NCBI GenBank assembly: GCA_963575745.1
Contig: CAUYUJ010013847.1
Coordinates: 326,001-390,000, forward strand
Direction of reading: 5' to 3'
Origin: Prorocentrum cordatum
Taxonomy: Eukaryota; Sar; Dinophyceae; Prorocentrales; Prorocentraceae
Length of the DNA stretch: 64,000 bases
The translations under genes and the position numbers were made by a program. Positions 46,002-56,214 of this stretch are shown here, piece after piece (positions within the stretch are counted from its first letter, which is position 1; each line of letters starts with the position of its first letter). Under the pieces are notes generated by a model. It had not been told where the DNA came from. It saw only the letters and a program-made list of their open reading frames with translations, and made no database searches.

Positions 46002-47060
46002 GACTTGAGGCCTGAATATGGAGGAAGTATCAGGCGGGAGCCTCGTCTGTGAGTGAATTGTGAGGAAGTCTCAGGCGGGGGCCCCCTCCCTATGGGGCCC
46101 GCGCTTCATGTTCGAATCCGAGCAGGTCATCCGAACCGTGCAACTGTCGTCACTTTTGGGCTCTTGAGACGTGAATATGGAGGAAGTCTCGAGCGGGGGC
46201 CTCGTTTGTGAGTGAAATGTGAGGAAGTCTCAGGCGGGGGCCCCCTCCCTATGGGGCCTGCACTTCATGTTCGAATCCGAGCGGGTCATCCGAAACGTGC
46301 AACTGTCGTCACTTTTGGGCTGGGCTCTTGAGACGTGAATATGGAGGAAGTCTCGAGCGGGAGCCTCGTCTGTGAGTGAATTGTGAGGAAGTCTCAGGCG
46401 GGAGCCCCCTCCCTATGGGGCCCGCGCTTCATGTTCGAATCCGAGCGGGTCATCCGAAACGTGCAACTGTCGTCACTTTTGGGCTCTTGAGACGTGAATA
46501 TGGAGGAAGTCTCGAGCGGGAGCCTCGTCTGTGAGTGACTTGTGAGGAAGTCTCAGGCGGGGGGCCCCTCCCTATGGGGCCCGCGCTTCATGTTCGAATC
46601 CGAGCAGGTCATCCGAACCGTGCAACTGTCGTCACTTTTGGGCTCTTGAGACCTGAATATGGAGGAAGTCTCGAGCGGGAGCATCGTCTGTGAGTGACTT
46701 GTGAGGAAGTCTCAGGCGGGGGCCCCCTCCCTATGGGGCCTGCACTTCATGTTCGAATCCGAGCGGGTCATCCGAAACGTGCAACTATCGTCACTTTTTG
46801 GCTGTTGAGATTTGCATATGGAGGAAGTCTCGAGCGGGAGCCTCGTCTGTGAGTAATTTTGAAGAAGTCTCAGGCGGGGGCCCCCTCTCTATGGGGCCCG
46901 CGCTTCATGTTCGAATCCGAGCGGGTCATCCGAAACGTGCAACCGTCGTCACTTTTGGGCTCTTGAGACTTGAATATGGAGGAAGTCTCAAGCGGGAGCC
47001 TCGTCTGTGAGTGAATTGTGAGGAAGTCTCAGGCGGGAGCCCCCTCCCTATGGGGCCCGC
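46002..47060 (+). repeat. 159-bp tandem array, seven units, with a B-box-like motif in each
   Basis: GAATATGGAGGAAGTCTC recurs at 46014, 46173, 46337, 46496, 46655, 46814 (variant) and 46972. Every unit carries TTCATGTTCGAATCCGAGC, whose core GTTCGAATCC matches the pol III B-box, but no A-box or tRNA fold is seen. The array ends about 540 bp before the retrotransposon ORF. Confidence 0.95.
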
Positions 47061-47209
47061 TTCCCGAGGCGCTGGCCGAGGCGGCGACGGCGCCGAGGAA
47101 AATGGATTTGCTTGCCCCGACGAGGGGGAAGGGGAGGTGCACATGAAGAAAAGGCAGGGGGATGAGGAGGGAAGGGGCATGGGGGAGGCAGACGACGAGG
47201 AGGAGGTGG

Positions 47210-47476
47210 CGCGAGAGGAGGAGGAGGAGGAGGAGGAGGAGGAGGAGGAGGAGGAGGAGGAGGAGGAGGAGGAGGAGGAGGGAGAGGAGGAGGAGGAGGA
47301 GGAGGAGGAGGAGGAGGAGGCGGAGGAGGGAGAGGAGGAGGAGGAGGAGGAGGAGGAGGAGGAGGGGGAGGAGGAGAGGAGAGGAGGAGGAGGGAGGAGG
47401 AGGAGGAGGAAGGAGGAGGAGGAGGAGGAGGAGGAGGAGGGGAGGAGGAGGAGGAGGAGGAGGAGGAGGAGGAGGA
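47210..47476. repeat. (GGA)n array
   Basis: About 265 bp of GGA/GAG units between the 159-bp array and the retrotransposon ORF. Poly-Glu, poly-Arg and poly-Ser/Leu frames are artefacts. Confidence 0.97.
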
Positions 47477-47477
47477 G

Positions 47478-47487
47478 TTGGCTCAAG
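47478..47487 (+). other. Possible truncated spliced-leader end
   Basis: TTGGCTCAAG is identical to the last ten bases of the dinoflagellate leader and sits 115 bp upstream of the retrotransposon ATG, directly after the GGA array. Ten bases could match by chance. Confidence 0.3.
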
Positions 47488-47601
47488 GAGGAGTAGGAGG
47501 AGGCTCGAGTCGCGCGCAGCCGTTGCCTGGGCCGGATCCTCCCCCCTCACCCGTTCGTCCCGTTCATCCCTTCCCCCTTCCCCCCCTCCACCTCCGGGGC
47601 C

Positions 47602-50508
47602 ATGGAGGTCGACGTCGACGAGGGGGACGACCACGAGAACGAGGAGGCGCAGCCGGCGGTGGCGCAGCGCCGGCGGCGGCGACGGCAGGCGAGCGCGGAC
47701 GCACACGTGCCGGCTGAGGCGGACGCTGCAGCGGCAGCGGGGGTGCGCTGGGTCGTTTCGGCCCCGACTTCGAGGAACCTGGCCATGTGCGCCACGTGCC
47801 TGGGGGAGATTCCCGCGAGAACTCCGCGGGTGCGGCGCGGCGGAGCAGGCGCGCGCGTTCACCGCATCGGGTGCGTGGCTCACTTTTGCGGGCCGCCTGA
47901 GCAGCTAGCCGGGTGGCACGCTGTCGCCCCAGAGAAGCAGGCCGAGGCGCAGGCAGCGTACGCGGCTGGCGGCCTGCCTGGAAGCGGAGGCGGAGGAGGA
48001 GGAGGACCAGGAAACAGAGAGGGAGCTGGCGCTGGCGCTGGGGGGGCAGGAGGAGGAGGAGGAGCCGCCAGCGCTGCCCCCGCGGACGCCGCGCAGGTGC
48101 AGTACGGGGAGCTCTTGCGCATGGAGTTCTGGGATACGATCTCGTGGGATTCCTTGCACGACCCAGCCTCCACAGTGCGCGTGGTGCCGCCAGCGGCCCG
48201 GTGCGCCATCGCAGACCTCCGCAAAGCCCTCGCCGACGCGGCGCTCGACGCTGGCGGGACGCCAGAGGAGGCGCGGCACCTGAAAGCTTTCCTGTTCGTG
48301 GACCGGTTGCTTTTCGCGTCCGCGAGGCGGCGGAGGGGCGGGAGGAGGGGTCAGCAGGGGGAGACGCTCGCGCGGACCCTGGCCAGGCGGGTCCGCCTGG
48401 CGTGGGAAGGGGCCTGGAACGTCCTATGGCATGAATCGGAAGCTCCGTGTCGCGGACAGGGCGGGCCCACCCGGACGGAAGCGCAGCAATTAGCCGCGGA
48501 CGTGGCGAGTGTGGCCGAGGCGCTCGCTGAGGAAGACGTTCGGGAGGCGTTGCGCGTGGTGGACGGCAGGATCCCCATGGCGCCGGACGTGAAAGCGAGG
48601 CGTTGCCTCCCAGACATGTTTCCGCAAGCCGCCGCGCAGCCAGTGCTCCCGCTGGGCGCGCCTGGAGACGAAGACACCGACCGTTTTCTGTACGAGTTGG
48701 GCCAGGCGTACCTCCACGCACCCCGGAACAGAGGCGCTGGCCCTGGCGGCACCCGAGGCGAGCACTGGACGTGGATGCCTGGGCACGCGGAAGCGTGGGA
48801 GAGTTGCGCGCAAGTGGTGCTCCGACTGCAGTTGGGGCGAGCCGCAGGAGAAGCGCACAGACCGTGGCTGTCCGCGCGGATCCTGGCCGGCGACCGCGAA
48901 GAACCGAACAAGGTACGGCCCCTCGCCCTGGGAAACTTCCACAGGAGGACCGCGTCGAAAGCGGTGAGCCGCGTCTTCCGTGGCAGGGTCGCGGCAGCGC
49001 TCGGTGTGACAGAGTACTCGGTGGGTGACGCCCGCGGGGCCGAGCGGATGCACAAGGCGGCTTTGCTTGACCTCGACAGCCGGCCCAGCTGTTGCAAACT
49101 CAGCCTGGACGTAAGCAACGCCCACAACGAGTTCAGCCGAGAGTCCGCCGCGAGAGCAGTCCACGAGCTAGTCCCAGACATGCTCCCTTGGGTCCGCCTC
49201 AGCCTGTGCACAGACACCACGCACGTGCACGTGGCCAGGGACGGCACAAGGACACCCCTGCCCAAGGAGCGCGGGGGAGACCAGGGGGACGCCCTCACGA
49301 ACCAGGTCTTCCCCCTCTGCTACAAGGGCGTGGCCGACGCGGTCGAGAGGGCGGCGCACGCGGGAGCAGAGCCGGGCCGGCGCTACTGCTACCAGGATGA
49401 CTTGGACGTCATCTGCGCCACCGCCGCCCTGCAGCCTGCCGAAGAGGCCTTCGCAAGGGCCTGCGCCGCGGCGGGTCTGCGCGGAAACCCAGCGAAGACT
49501 AAAGTCAGCCCCGGGCGGGAGGTAGACGTGGCGACGCTTCCTGGCCGTTGGGAGGTGGAACCCAGGGCGCTGGTACTCCGACACGGCGGACCCCCCACGG
49601 CTGGCCCCCGCCGACGCTGGGTGCCCGCGCCCCCTGCAGCCGCCCCAGCCGAAGGCAGCCTGCTTCCCGAGGGGGGGCCCGAGGTCGCGGCCTTGGCACA
49701 GAACCGCGCGCGCTTCTTCCTGCGACTCCGCCAGCTGCAGGCCGCCGGCCTCGACCGACAGACCGCTTTGGTGCTGCTGCGACAGAAGACGGCCTCGGAC
49801 TTCACGTTCCTGGCCCGCGCGTGCGGCATCCCTGCGGCCGACGCCAGGGCACTAGACGCGGCACTGGCCACAGAGGCGCAGCACGTCCTGCCGCACGGGC
49901 ACCAGCTGGGCGACTACGGCGGCAAGCAGCTCTTCCTGAGCGGGCGAGACGGCGGGCTCGGGCTACAGAGCGCAGAGCTGACGGCACCAGCAGCTCACGC
50001 CGCTTCTTGGCACCTCTGCCTGCCGCACTGCCTGCGCAGGCTGGGCCTGACGGACGCGAGCGCCCTGACCGCCCTGAGCCCGTGGGCGCGCCGCAGCCTG
50101 CCGGCTGCCACGGCCACGCTACAGACAGCGCTGGAGGACGCGACCGCCCAGGTGGGCGACGAGGCCCTGGCAGCAACGCAGCACTCCCTGGCTACGGCCC
50201 CTCTTGCTGCGGCTGCCCGCCTGGTCGCTGGCCTAGCGGCGAGCGCCAGCCCTGGCGCGGCCGCAGCCCTGCGCTCGGCCGGAGGCACTGGAGCGAGCGG
50301 CTGGCTGCAGGCCCCCACGCGAGCCTGCCGCCGCCTCACCGACGCGCAGTTCGGCATCGCCACGGGGTTCCGGCTCAACCTCGACCTGCCTTTCTGCGCA
50401 GGGCTGTGCCAGCACCGGCGCCCAGACGGCGGCGTCTGCGGCGCGCTTCTGGACCCGAAGGGCCGGCACGCCCCGCCTGGTTGGCGGGTGGCTCGTCCGC
50501 AGGCATGA
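47602..50508 (+). CDS. Non-LTR reverse transcriptase
   Basis: 968 codons from ATG 47602. Residues about 62-105 contain CATCLGEI...HRIGCVAHFCG, spaced like a PARP-type zinc finger. A Gly/Ala-rich linker follows. The RT spans about 410-670: SARILAGDREEPNKVRPLAL and FHRRTASKAVSRVF (motifs 1-2), KLSLDVSNAHNEFS (motif A, Asp about 503), ERGGDQGDALTNQVFPL (motif B) and RYCYQDDLDVICA (motif C, Asp pair about 599-600). The thumb and helical region run to about 930. GLCQHRRPDGGVCGALLDPKGRHA (about 935-957) is the Cys/His motif before the endonuclease. The frame then goes out of phase and stops at 50506. All catalytic Asp residues are present. Confidence 0.8.
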   Translation: MEVDVDEGDDHENEEAQPAVAQRRRRRRQASADAHVPAEADAAAAAGVRWVVSAPTSRNLAMCATCLGEIPARTPRVRRGGAGARVHRIGCVAHFCGPPEQLAGWHAVAPEKQAEAQAAYAAGGLPGSGGGGGGGPGNREGAGAGAGGAGGGGGAASAAPADAAQVQYGELLRMEFWDTISWDSLHDPASTVRVVPPAARCAIADLRKALADAALDAGGTPEEARHLKAFLFVDRLLFASARRRRGGRRGQQGETLARTLARRVRLAWEGAWNVLWHESEAPCRGQGGPTRTEAQQLAADVASVAEALAEEDVREALRVVDGRIPMAPDVKARRCLPDMFPQAAAQPVLPLGAPGDEDTDRFLYELGQAYLHAPRNRGAGPGGTRGEHWTWMPGHAEAWESCAQVVLRLQLGRAAGEAHRPWLSARILAGDREEPNKVRPLALGNFHRRTASKAVSRVFRGRVAAALGVTEYSVGDARGAERMHKAALLDLDSRPSCCKLSLDVSNAHNEFSRESAARAVHELVPDMLPWVRLSLCTDTTHVHVARDGTRTPLPKERGGDQGDALTNQVFPLCYKGVADAVERAAHAGAEPGRRYCYQDDLDVICATAALQPAEEAFARACAAAGLRGNPAKTKVSPGREVDVATLPGRWEVEPRALVLRHGGPPTAGPRRRWVPAPPAAAPAEGSLLPEGGPEVAALAQNRARFFLRLRQLQAAGLDRQTALVLLRQKTASDFTFLARACGIPAADARALDAALATEAQHVLPHGHQLGDYGGKQLFLSGRDGGLGLQSAELTAPAAHAASWHLCLPHCLRRLGLTDASALTALSPWARRSLPAATATLQTALEDATAQVGDEALAATQHSLATAPLAAAARLVAGLAASASPGAAAALRSAGGTGASGWLQAPTRACRRLTDAQFGIATGFRLNLDLPFCAGLCQHRRPDGGVCGALLDPKGRHAPPGWRVARPQA

Positions 50509-51022
50509 CGCAGGCTGCGCGGTGCTGGCGGAATGGTGCGAAGAACAGGGTTGCACGGTGCACCGAGAAGCCTTGCTGCCCCACGCCTCACCGCAAAGCC
50601 CTGAGGCGCGCATGGATCTGGTGGTCCACGCGCCAGGCGTCGCGGCACCACTCCTGATCGACCTCGCGGTCGTGAGCGCGACCTCGCAGGACGCCCTGGC
50701 GAACGGGGCCGCGAGGCGGGACGGTGCCGCCGCCGCTACCGCCGAGCGCAGGAAGCGAGCCCGCTACCCGGGCGCGCCGATGATCCCGTTCGTTGTGGAA
50801 GACCATGGGAGATTCGGCGAGGACGCTGCCGCCCTGGTGCGCCAGCTCGCCCCCACGGGGAGCGCAGCACGCTCCGCTGCCATCCGGCAGCTGCAGCAGA
50901 GCCTTGGCAGCGTGCTGCAGCGGCACGCCGCTGACGCGGTCCTCGCGGCCACGCAGGCGCGGCCGTGGCGGGCCGCCGCTGCGCTGGCGCCGGAGCGGCA
51001 AGGGGCCGCGGCGCCGCGCTAG
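50471..51022 (+). pseudogene. Restriction-endonuclease-like C-terminal domain, frameshifted
   Basis: In the +1 frame the sequence continues RLVGGWLVRRHDAGCAVLAEWC, then EARMDLVVHAPG, LLIDLAVVSA and ERRKRARYPG, then PFVVEDHGRFGEDA. The two Asp residues (RMDLVV, LIDLAVV) and the following Lys/Arg cluster fit the PD-(D/E)XK layout of R2-like elements. A one-base change near 50470 would explain the split from the RT frame. Programmed frameshifting cannot be excluded but is less likely. Confidence 0.6.
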
Positions 51023-51469
51023 AGAGGCCGGGGGGCCACCTGGAGCTGCCCTGGGCTGGAGAGGGAGGCTGGCTTGCTGGCGGCGGGGACTGGCGCCACG
51101 CTTGCTTTCTGGCCAGGCCGCTGAGCGAGGCCTGCCGCGGGCACGGGGCGCTGCCCTCGCGGAGGCGCGGAGCTGGCGCCACACTGACTGGAGCAAGGCG
51201 CGGACTGGCGGAGCTGCCGCGGCCCCAGGCGAGGCGCAGGCGGGCGCTCCCACTGGACAGGCCCGGCGAGGCGCCCGGGCGGCGGGGGCGACTGCGCGGC
51301 CTGCGGCGGGCGAGCGCCTGGCCTGGAAGCCGCGCGACGCGGCCGCCTCGACCGCTGCTGGAGAGCCAGGGCGGTTATCCGGCCGGGGCGAGCTTGCCCG
51401 CCCCGGCTAGGCGGATATCCGGTCGGGTGTAGGGCTTGCCTGACACCCGGCCGGGAGGTACCCGCGAAG
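51023..51469 (+). other. 3' flank of the non-LTR element, with a GC hairpin
   Basis: GC-rich DNA. At 51377-51416 nested inverted repeats occur: CCGGGGCG / CGCCCCGG around an 8-nt loop, with outer ATCCG / CGGAT. It sits between the non-LTR element and copia 2 and may mark the 3' end of the former. Confidence 0.5.
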
Positions 51470-52813
51470 GTGCTCCACCGGTTCGTCGCGGTGCTCGTGG
51501 ATAAGCGGTCGTTGACCGCTGACAACAGAAAAAGGAGGGTAATAATCCATCCGTCTACACATTTCCCCACGCCATGGACGATGGGGAAGATGAGAAAGAC
51601 CGAGCCAATGCCGATAGCCACGAGGCATGGTGATCCATTTTGCTTCCCGAAGAAGTGGCAAGACTGGCGTGGCAAGGCCACCCGCGTGCATCAGCAGCTT
51701 GCAAACAGCGACGCGAGTGATCTGGAGCATGAGGCGCGGTGGTTGTGGCTGGACTGCGAGCCAGCGCCCGCGTCTGAAGACGGGTGCAGTAGCGATGTCG
51801 AGGACGGCCATGCCGATGCCGCATCAGCTAAACGACACAACCACAGAAAAGGGTGTAGTGAGGCCGTCCAACTCGGGTCGATGCGCTTCATTATCGATGC
51901 CGGTTGTGGCTCAAACTTCATTGCTCTCAAATACATACAAAACGCAGGCGCCATTAGCAAAATGAAGGAGCTCCAAGTTCCAATCACGCTGAACACGGCA
52001 AGGGGGCTGTCTAGAGCCCTCGGGACTGTGAAGGTCGCCTGTGATCGGCTATTGAGTGGAAAGTTCGACGCGATTGTAATGCCGGAGACGCCGAGCGAAA
52101 TATCCGTGGGTGAACTACGCATGGATAACGGTTATAGTTTCTACTGGAAGAGTGCGAGCATGCCGTATCTCCTCCTACCCAATGATATGAGAGTGGACCT
52201 GACGGTTGATGATAAAATACCGTACCTCAACATTGGGGGGGGTGAGGCTTTGGGTCGAGTAGACGAGGCAGCTCCCGCCTACCCAGCAGGGTTAGCGCGA
52301 TGGGCCTGTGTGGATGCTAACGCGAAGTCTTGCCTGGCAGACCCCGAGCAAGCGGGTGGCCCCCCGCTCCGGGTTGTCAGGCGCCGTGCAACCATGGACT
52401 TGCACTCGCACGAAGTGATAACGGAAGATTCATATGTGGACGGAGTCCTGGAGGACCGTTCGGATCACTACTGCGGAGGCGTGCCTCATAGGGCCGACCT
52501 CGACGGCAGGGACGTCATTACTTATTTCTACTATGAGCCTCAGATGGCGAGCCGGGGGGGCTGGAAGCCTGGCCCTACCTGGATTGCCAACAAAGTGCCA
52601 CCGGCTCCCACATACCTCGGCCATGCCGTTGGATGCGGGAGACAAGCTGCTCCCGCACCTGCAGAGGGGGCGGCAGAACAACACGCGGAGGCACTGGGCG
52701 CTCTCGATCTGGTCGACGATGATGGCGCCGATGACCGATGCAGGAGTCAGGAGGCGAGCCGAGTAAGAGTGAGCGGCTCAAGAAGGAGGCACAGTCCCTT
52801 AAACACTTCATGA
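51470..52813 (+). pseudogene. Copia 2 protease region
   Basis: The frame has a weak N-terminal part (residues 1-130, possibly the end of gag). Then comes MRFIIDAGCGSNFIALKYI near 51885, fitting the D-(T/S/A)-G-x-G-S protease site. DAIVMPETPSEISVGELRMDNGYSF and PYLLLPNDMRVDL follow, as the strand before and after the second half of the fold. The C-terminal 180 residues are linker and lose character near 52700, where the integrase frame takes over (overlap 52738-52813). Confidence 0.6.
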
Positions 52814-53886
52814 CACACCTGCCAAAGAACCCGCGCTGCCCGACTTGCACCTGGGCAAAGACACTCAGGGCGCAACAGCGCAAGAAGCATAATACTTCGC
52901 TAAAGAAGCTGACGCCTTTCTCGGAACCAAAGGCATTCGGAGGCCTGTGCACCATGGATCACTGGTTTGCGTTGGATGACCTCTCGAGGGGACTCTATGG
53001 GGAAACCTCGTGTGTGACGCTGCGCGATCGGTTCTCAAGATTCCTTGCGCTACAGGCACCTTCGGCAAATCGGCCGAACAGGCTACAGATTTCCCGGTGA
53101 ATCTGCGCGCGCCGCATGAGCAGTTCGTGAACATATATTCAGACCCGGCACGAGAGCTGAAGAAAGCCTGCCAGGATCAAGATAGCTTACGACTCCACTC
53201 AGCCGGCGAATAAAAAGCATAATTCCGTAGTTGAGCGCGCCAATGGCGTCGTTCTGGACGGTGCGAGAACATTGCTCATGGCTGCCGGCCTAACGGCGCA
53301 GTTCTGGGCATATGCCGCCCCGTACTTTTGCACATCTTACAACGCAGCGCATGAGGAAAACGGCAAGACCCCGTGGGAGTTGCGGTTTGACGGACCTTTT
53401 CACGCCCCGCTGGTCCCCTTCGGATCCGCAGCCCGACACTTGCCGCCGCCAGAACCCAGAATCAAACAGCCCAAGATGGCCCTACGAACGAGAGTTGGCA
53501 TCTATCTTGGCTACGTTCAACATGCGGGAGGGCGTGTAGGCCCTGACCACTACCGTATGCCCTCAGCACAGCTTAAGGGCTTGAATTTCACTGCTGGCAT
53601 GATGGCGGACGGCGCCAGGCCCGTCGTCGAGAGATCCGAACAGGTGTGGACAGACACTTATGTGGAACAGAATGTCATAGGCTCTCCGGATGGGATCGTT
53701 GACAATGTCGACATGGATTCCGCCGTGCATTTCCCGCTCAGGTGCGCCCGCGACAAGGCCGCCGCCAACGTTCACAGCGCCGCCCTTGAAACTCTGCTTT
53801 CGGGCGGGAATGCCGAGGAAGGACAGAAAGAGAAACCGCGTGCGAAATCCGGGGGGGGGGGGCGTCTAGCTCCCACGAGGGCATGA
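52738..53886 (+). pseudogene. Copia 2 integrase, split over three frames
   Basis: Segment 1 (to about 53060) has the zinc segment KHFMTHLPKNPRCPTCTWAK and the first catalytic Asp in CTMDHWFALDD. Segment 2 (about 53060-53213) has FVNIYSDPARELKKA with the second Asp. Segment 3 (about 53216-53886) has NSVVERANGVVLDGARTLL with the catalytic Glu, WAYAAPYFCTSYNA, and RVGIYLGYVQHAGG of the C-terminal part. All three catalytic acids are present but two frameshifts disable the product. Confidence 0.75.
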
Positions 53887-54749
53887 TGCCAGAACCGGAC
53901 GCTCCCGACGCCCATGGCATAGGAGGAGATGAGCCCCACGCCCATGGCGAGGGGGTAGACGAGGCCTTGGATGGCCATGATCCGACGGACGACGAAGGCC
54001 CGTCGGGCCCTCCTCCTGGCCCGGAACTTCCGCCAGGTGCCAAGCGTAGAGGAGTGGAATTTAGTGCGGTGAAAGTCGGTGAGAACCTTGCCGAATCGGA
54101 AGTCATCATTGCCAGACAGACCAAGTTCCTTGCGGCCCCCGCCAGGGGAGAACCGAAGGCCGAGCAGGTAAGGGCAAGAACGACGCAAAATCTCGACACG
54201 GGAGAATACTACGAAAAGAAGACCGTGGTTGTGGGAAAGACGATGGAGAAACTAACGAAGCCACTCCCGTTGAAAGGCAAACAGAAGACAGCACATCTTC
54301 GGGTAGTCTTCTACTACGATCCATACTACAGAAGACCGAATGAGGTGGCTGTGCATGACGAAGTGCATGGCCATGCTATACTCCGGCGCACTCAGAAGGA
54401 GTCTATTAATCCAGGCGCCCACCCTGATCGATGGTTCAAGACGGGCGGCCCTGAACGTAAGAGATTCATTGAAGAGTGCAAAACCGAGGAAAAGGGATTC
54501 TACGGCCTGGAGGGCCCAGGCCCGAAGACATACCTACTGAGAGCCATAGGTATCGACGTGCCTAGGCCAGCGCCAACCTACATCATGGCAGCTGCTGCCC
54601 CGTCGAGTACAGTACATGTAGACGAGGATGCGTTGAAAGACTTCCAGACATGGTGCGCAGAAGCGTGCGCAACAGACGAAGAAACAGGGTCGCCCAATGG
54701 ACGGCCCTCAAGTCTGAAGACGAAAGTGACTGGGATCGCACGGATTTAG
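53883..54749 (+). pseudogene. Copia 2 acidic/Pro linker
   Basis: Follows integrase with a 4-nt overlap. It starts MMPEPDAPDAHGIGGDEPHA, is acidic and Pro-rich to PPPGPELPPGAKRRGVEF, then has KFLAAPARGEPKAEQ and a basic segment (LPLKGKQKTAHLRVVFYY). It ends in a helical stretch (DALKDFQTWCAEACA). No enzyme motif. It corresponds to the integrase-RT spacer of this element class. Confidence 0.5.
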
Positions 54750-56214
54750 ACTGCGCGGCCGCGACCAGGCGTCGCGGTGTTCCTCGCATGCCCCTCCGCG
54801 GGAGAGAAACGGATCGCGGCGCCCGTCGGGGGACAGAGCCGGCTTGCCGGCCATGCTACAACCCGTTCACGGGCTCCATGCAGACCGGGGAACAGGAGGC
54901 GATCTTCGCTCTTCCATCCGACTTTCATGTCTCCAAAATCAGTCACCATTATGCCTGCGTCGCTCGCCCTGCGACCAAGGCGGAAGCAGCTAACGACGAG
55001 AAGGCCCAGATAGCACCGATGGATGAGTGGGGACGCCTGAGGAAGATAAAGACATGGGACGAGTCTAAAGTTCAAGAGCTCCGTGGCGTCAAGGCAATCA
55101 TGAAAGGGAAAACCTTTCACGTCGGCAGGCTGTTTGCGATGCTAGTCGAGGAGAATGCTGAACTTCCTGAGGATCACAAAGATCGCAAATTCAATGGGAT
55201 GGTCGTATTTGGCGGCTCCGATGTGGTAGATCAAGACAAGAACGTCGCACTGTTCCAGGAACAGTCTAGTTGCCCTGCGACAGTGCAGGCCAGTAAGGCT
55301 GCCGATGCACATGGCTTGTTCGAGGACCACGACATACAACAGGCCGATGTTCGGCAGGCGCGCGCGCAATCTAAATTAGGGGGCACCCCGACATGGGTAC
55401 GATTGCCCAAAGAAGCTTGGCCAGAGAGCTGGGCAGGCATGGTTGATCCCGCGTGCCCTCTGTTGTTAGCGTTGCATGGGCACCCCGATGCAGGCAGTTT
55501 CTGGGAACAGCACTGCGAGGCCCATGTCATGTCCAAGGGAATCGTTCCGATCCCCTGCTGGAGAGGCTGCTATTTTCAGCCAGAGCTCGAGTTATTTCTG
55601 ATCGTACATGTAGACGACTTCAAACTCGCGGGCCCCTCTCGCAACCTGAAGACGGGCTGGGATTTGGATCTGGACCCACCGACCCCGGTGGGGAGGTATC
55701 TTGGATGCAAACATAGGGTTTCTGAGAAATGGGTTGACTGGCAAGGCGTGGCCCCGACCATGTTGGACCCACCGCCGCCTGAGGAACAGAAAACCAAAGG
55801 CCTGGCTGACCCTGAGAACCAGCCGGCTGCAGTCGCCCATGGTGGTGTGCAGTACGACCGCGCAGCCCCAATCTATTGTGATAGATCGTTCCATGTCCCC
55901 GAAGGACACAGTGTGCATAGGTGAGATACGACGCTACTACCACGAGGTACCATACACCCCTGCCGGGCGGCCCTGAAGGGCGCAAGGTCACCCGTAGGAT
56001 AACGTTTGATTGCGACACATGGGAGGTGCTCGATGACACTGCATACGCTGGCGGGATGGTGGCTAATTCAGCTGCTGCCGCGGAGAAGTGTTTCCGAGCG
56101 TTGCTCCCCGGTGGATAACGCAACACGATCACGATACTCGCGTTCAAAGACGATAATGCTTAAGCCACCATTTTCACGCCCCAGAGCCCCACAGACCAGG
56201 ACTGGACTCGGGAA
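54650..56214 (+). pseudogene. Copia 2 reverse transcriptase
   Basis: Main frame 54650-55924. FNGMVVFGGSDVVDQDKN and EDHDIQQADVRQARAQSKLG (motif A region, Asp kept) lead to TPTWVRLPKEAWPESW, LLLALHGHPDAGSFWEQH and LFLIVHVDDFKLAGPS (motif C, HVDD at 55607-55618), then PVGRYLGCKHRV. After a frame change near 55,900 the segment 55921-56118 (RKVTRRITFDCDTWEVL) continues the connection. A further break precedes RNase H. The RT core itself is intact from motif A to C. Confidence 0.75.

Larger units (their letters stand above)
47602..51022 (+). mobile_element. Non-LTR retrotransposon with PARP-finger-like N-terminus and C-terminal endonuclease-like domain
   Basis: One long frame (47602-50508) with RT, and a second (from about 50471 to 51022) in the +1 frame with a PD-(D/E)XK-like domain. 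The single frameshift near 50470 falls right after a Cys/His motif. The order N-terminal finger, RT, Cys/His motif, endonuclease-like is that of R2-type non-LTR elements. No poly-A or target-site duplication was identified. Confidence 0.75.

Noticed and set aside
46002-47060. tRNA genes or tRNA-derived SINEs in the 159-bp repeat
   Set aside because: A B-box-like GTTCGAATCC is present, but the bases around it cannot form a T-arm and no A-box or acceptor stem is visible.
46002-47060. Leader-like phrase CACTTTTGGGCTCTTGAG in each 159-bp unit
   Set aside because: Needs several mismatches and a gap to fit the leader; it is a fixed part of the satellite.
47011-47908. Poly-Glu, poly-Arg and poly-Ser/Leu ORFs over the GGA array, some running into the RT gene
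   Set aside because: Homopolymer translation of a trinucleotide repeat. The RT start at 47602 is independent of it.
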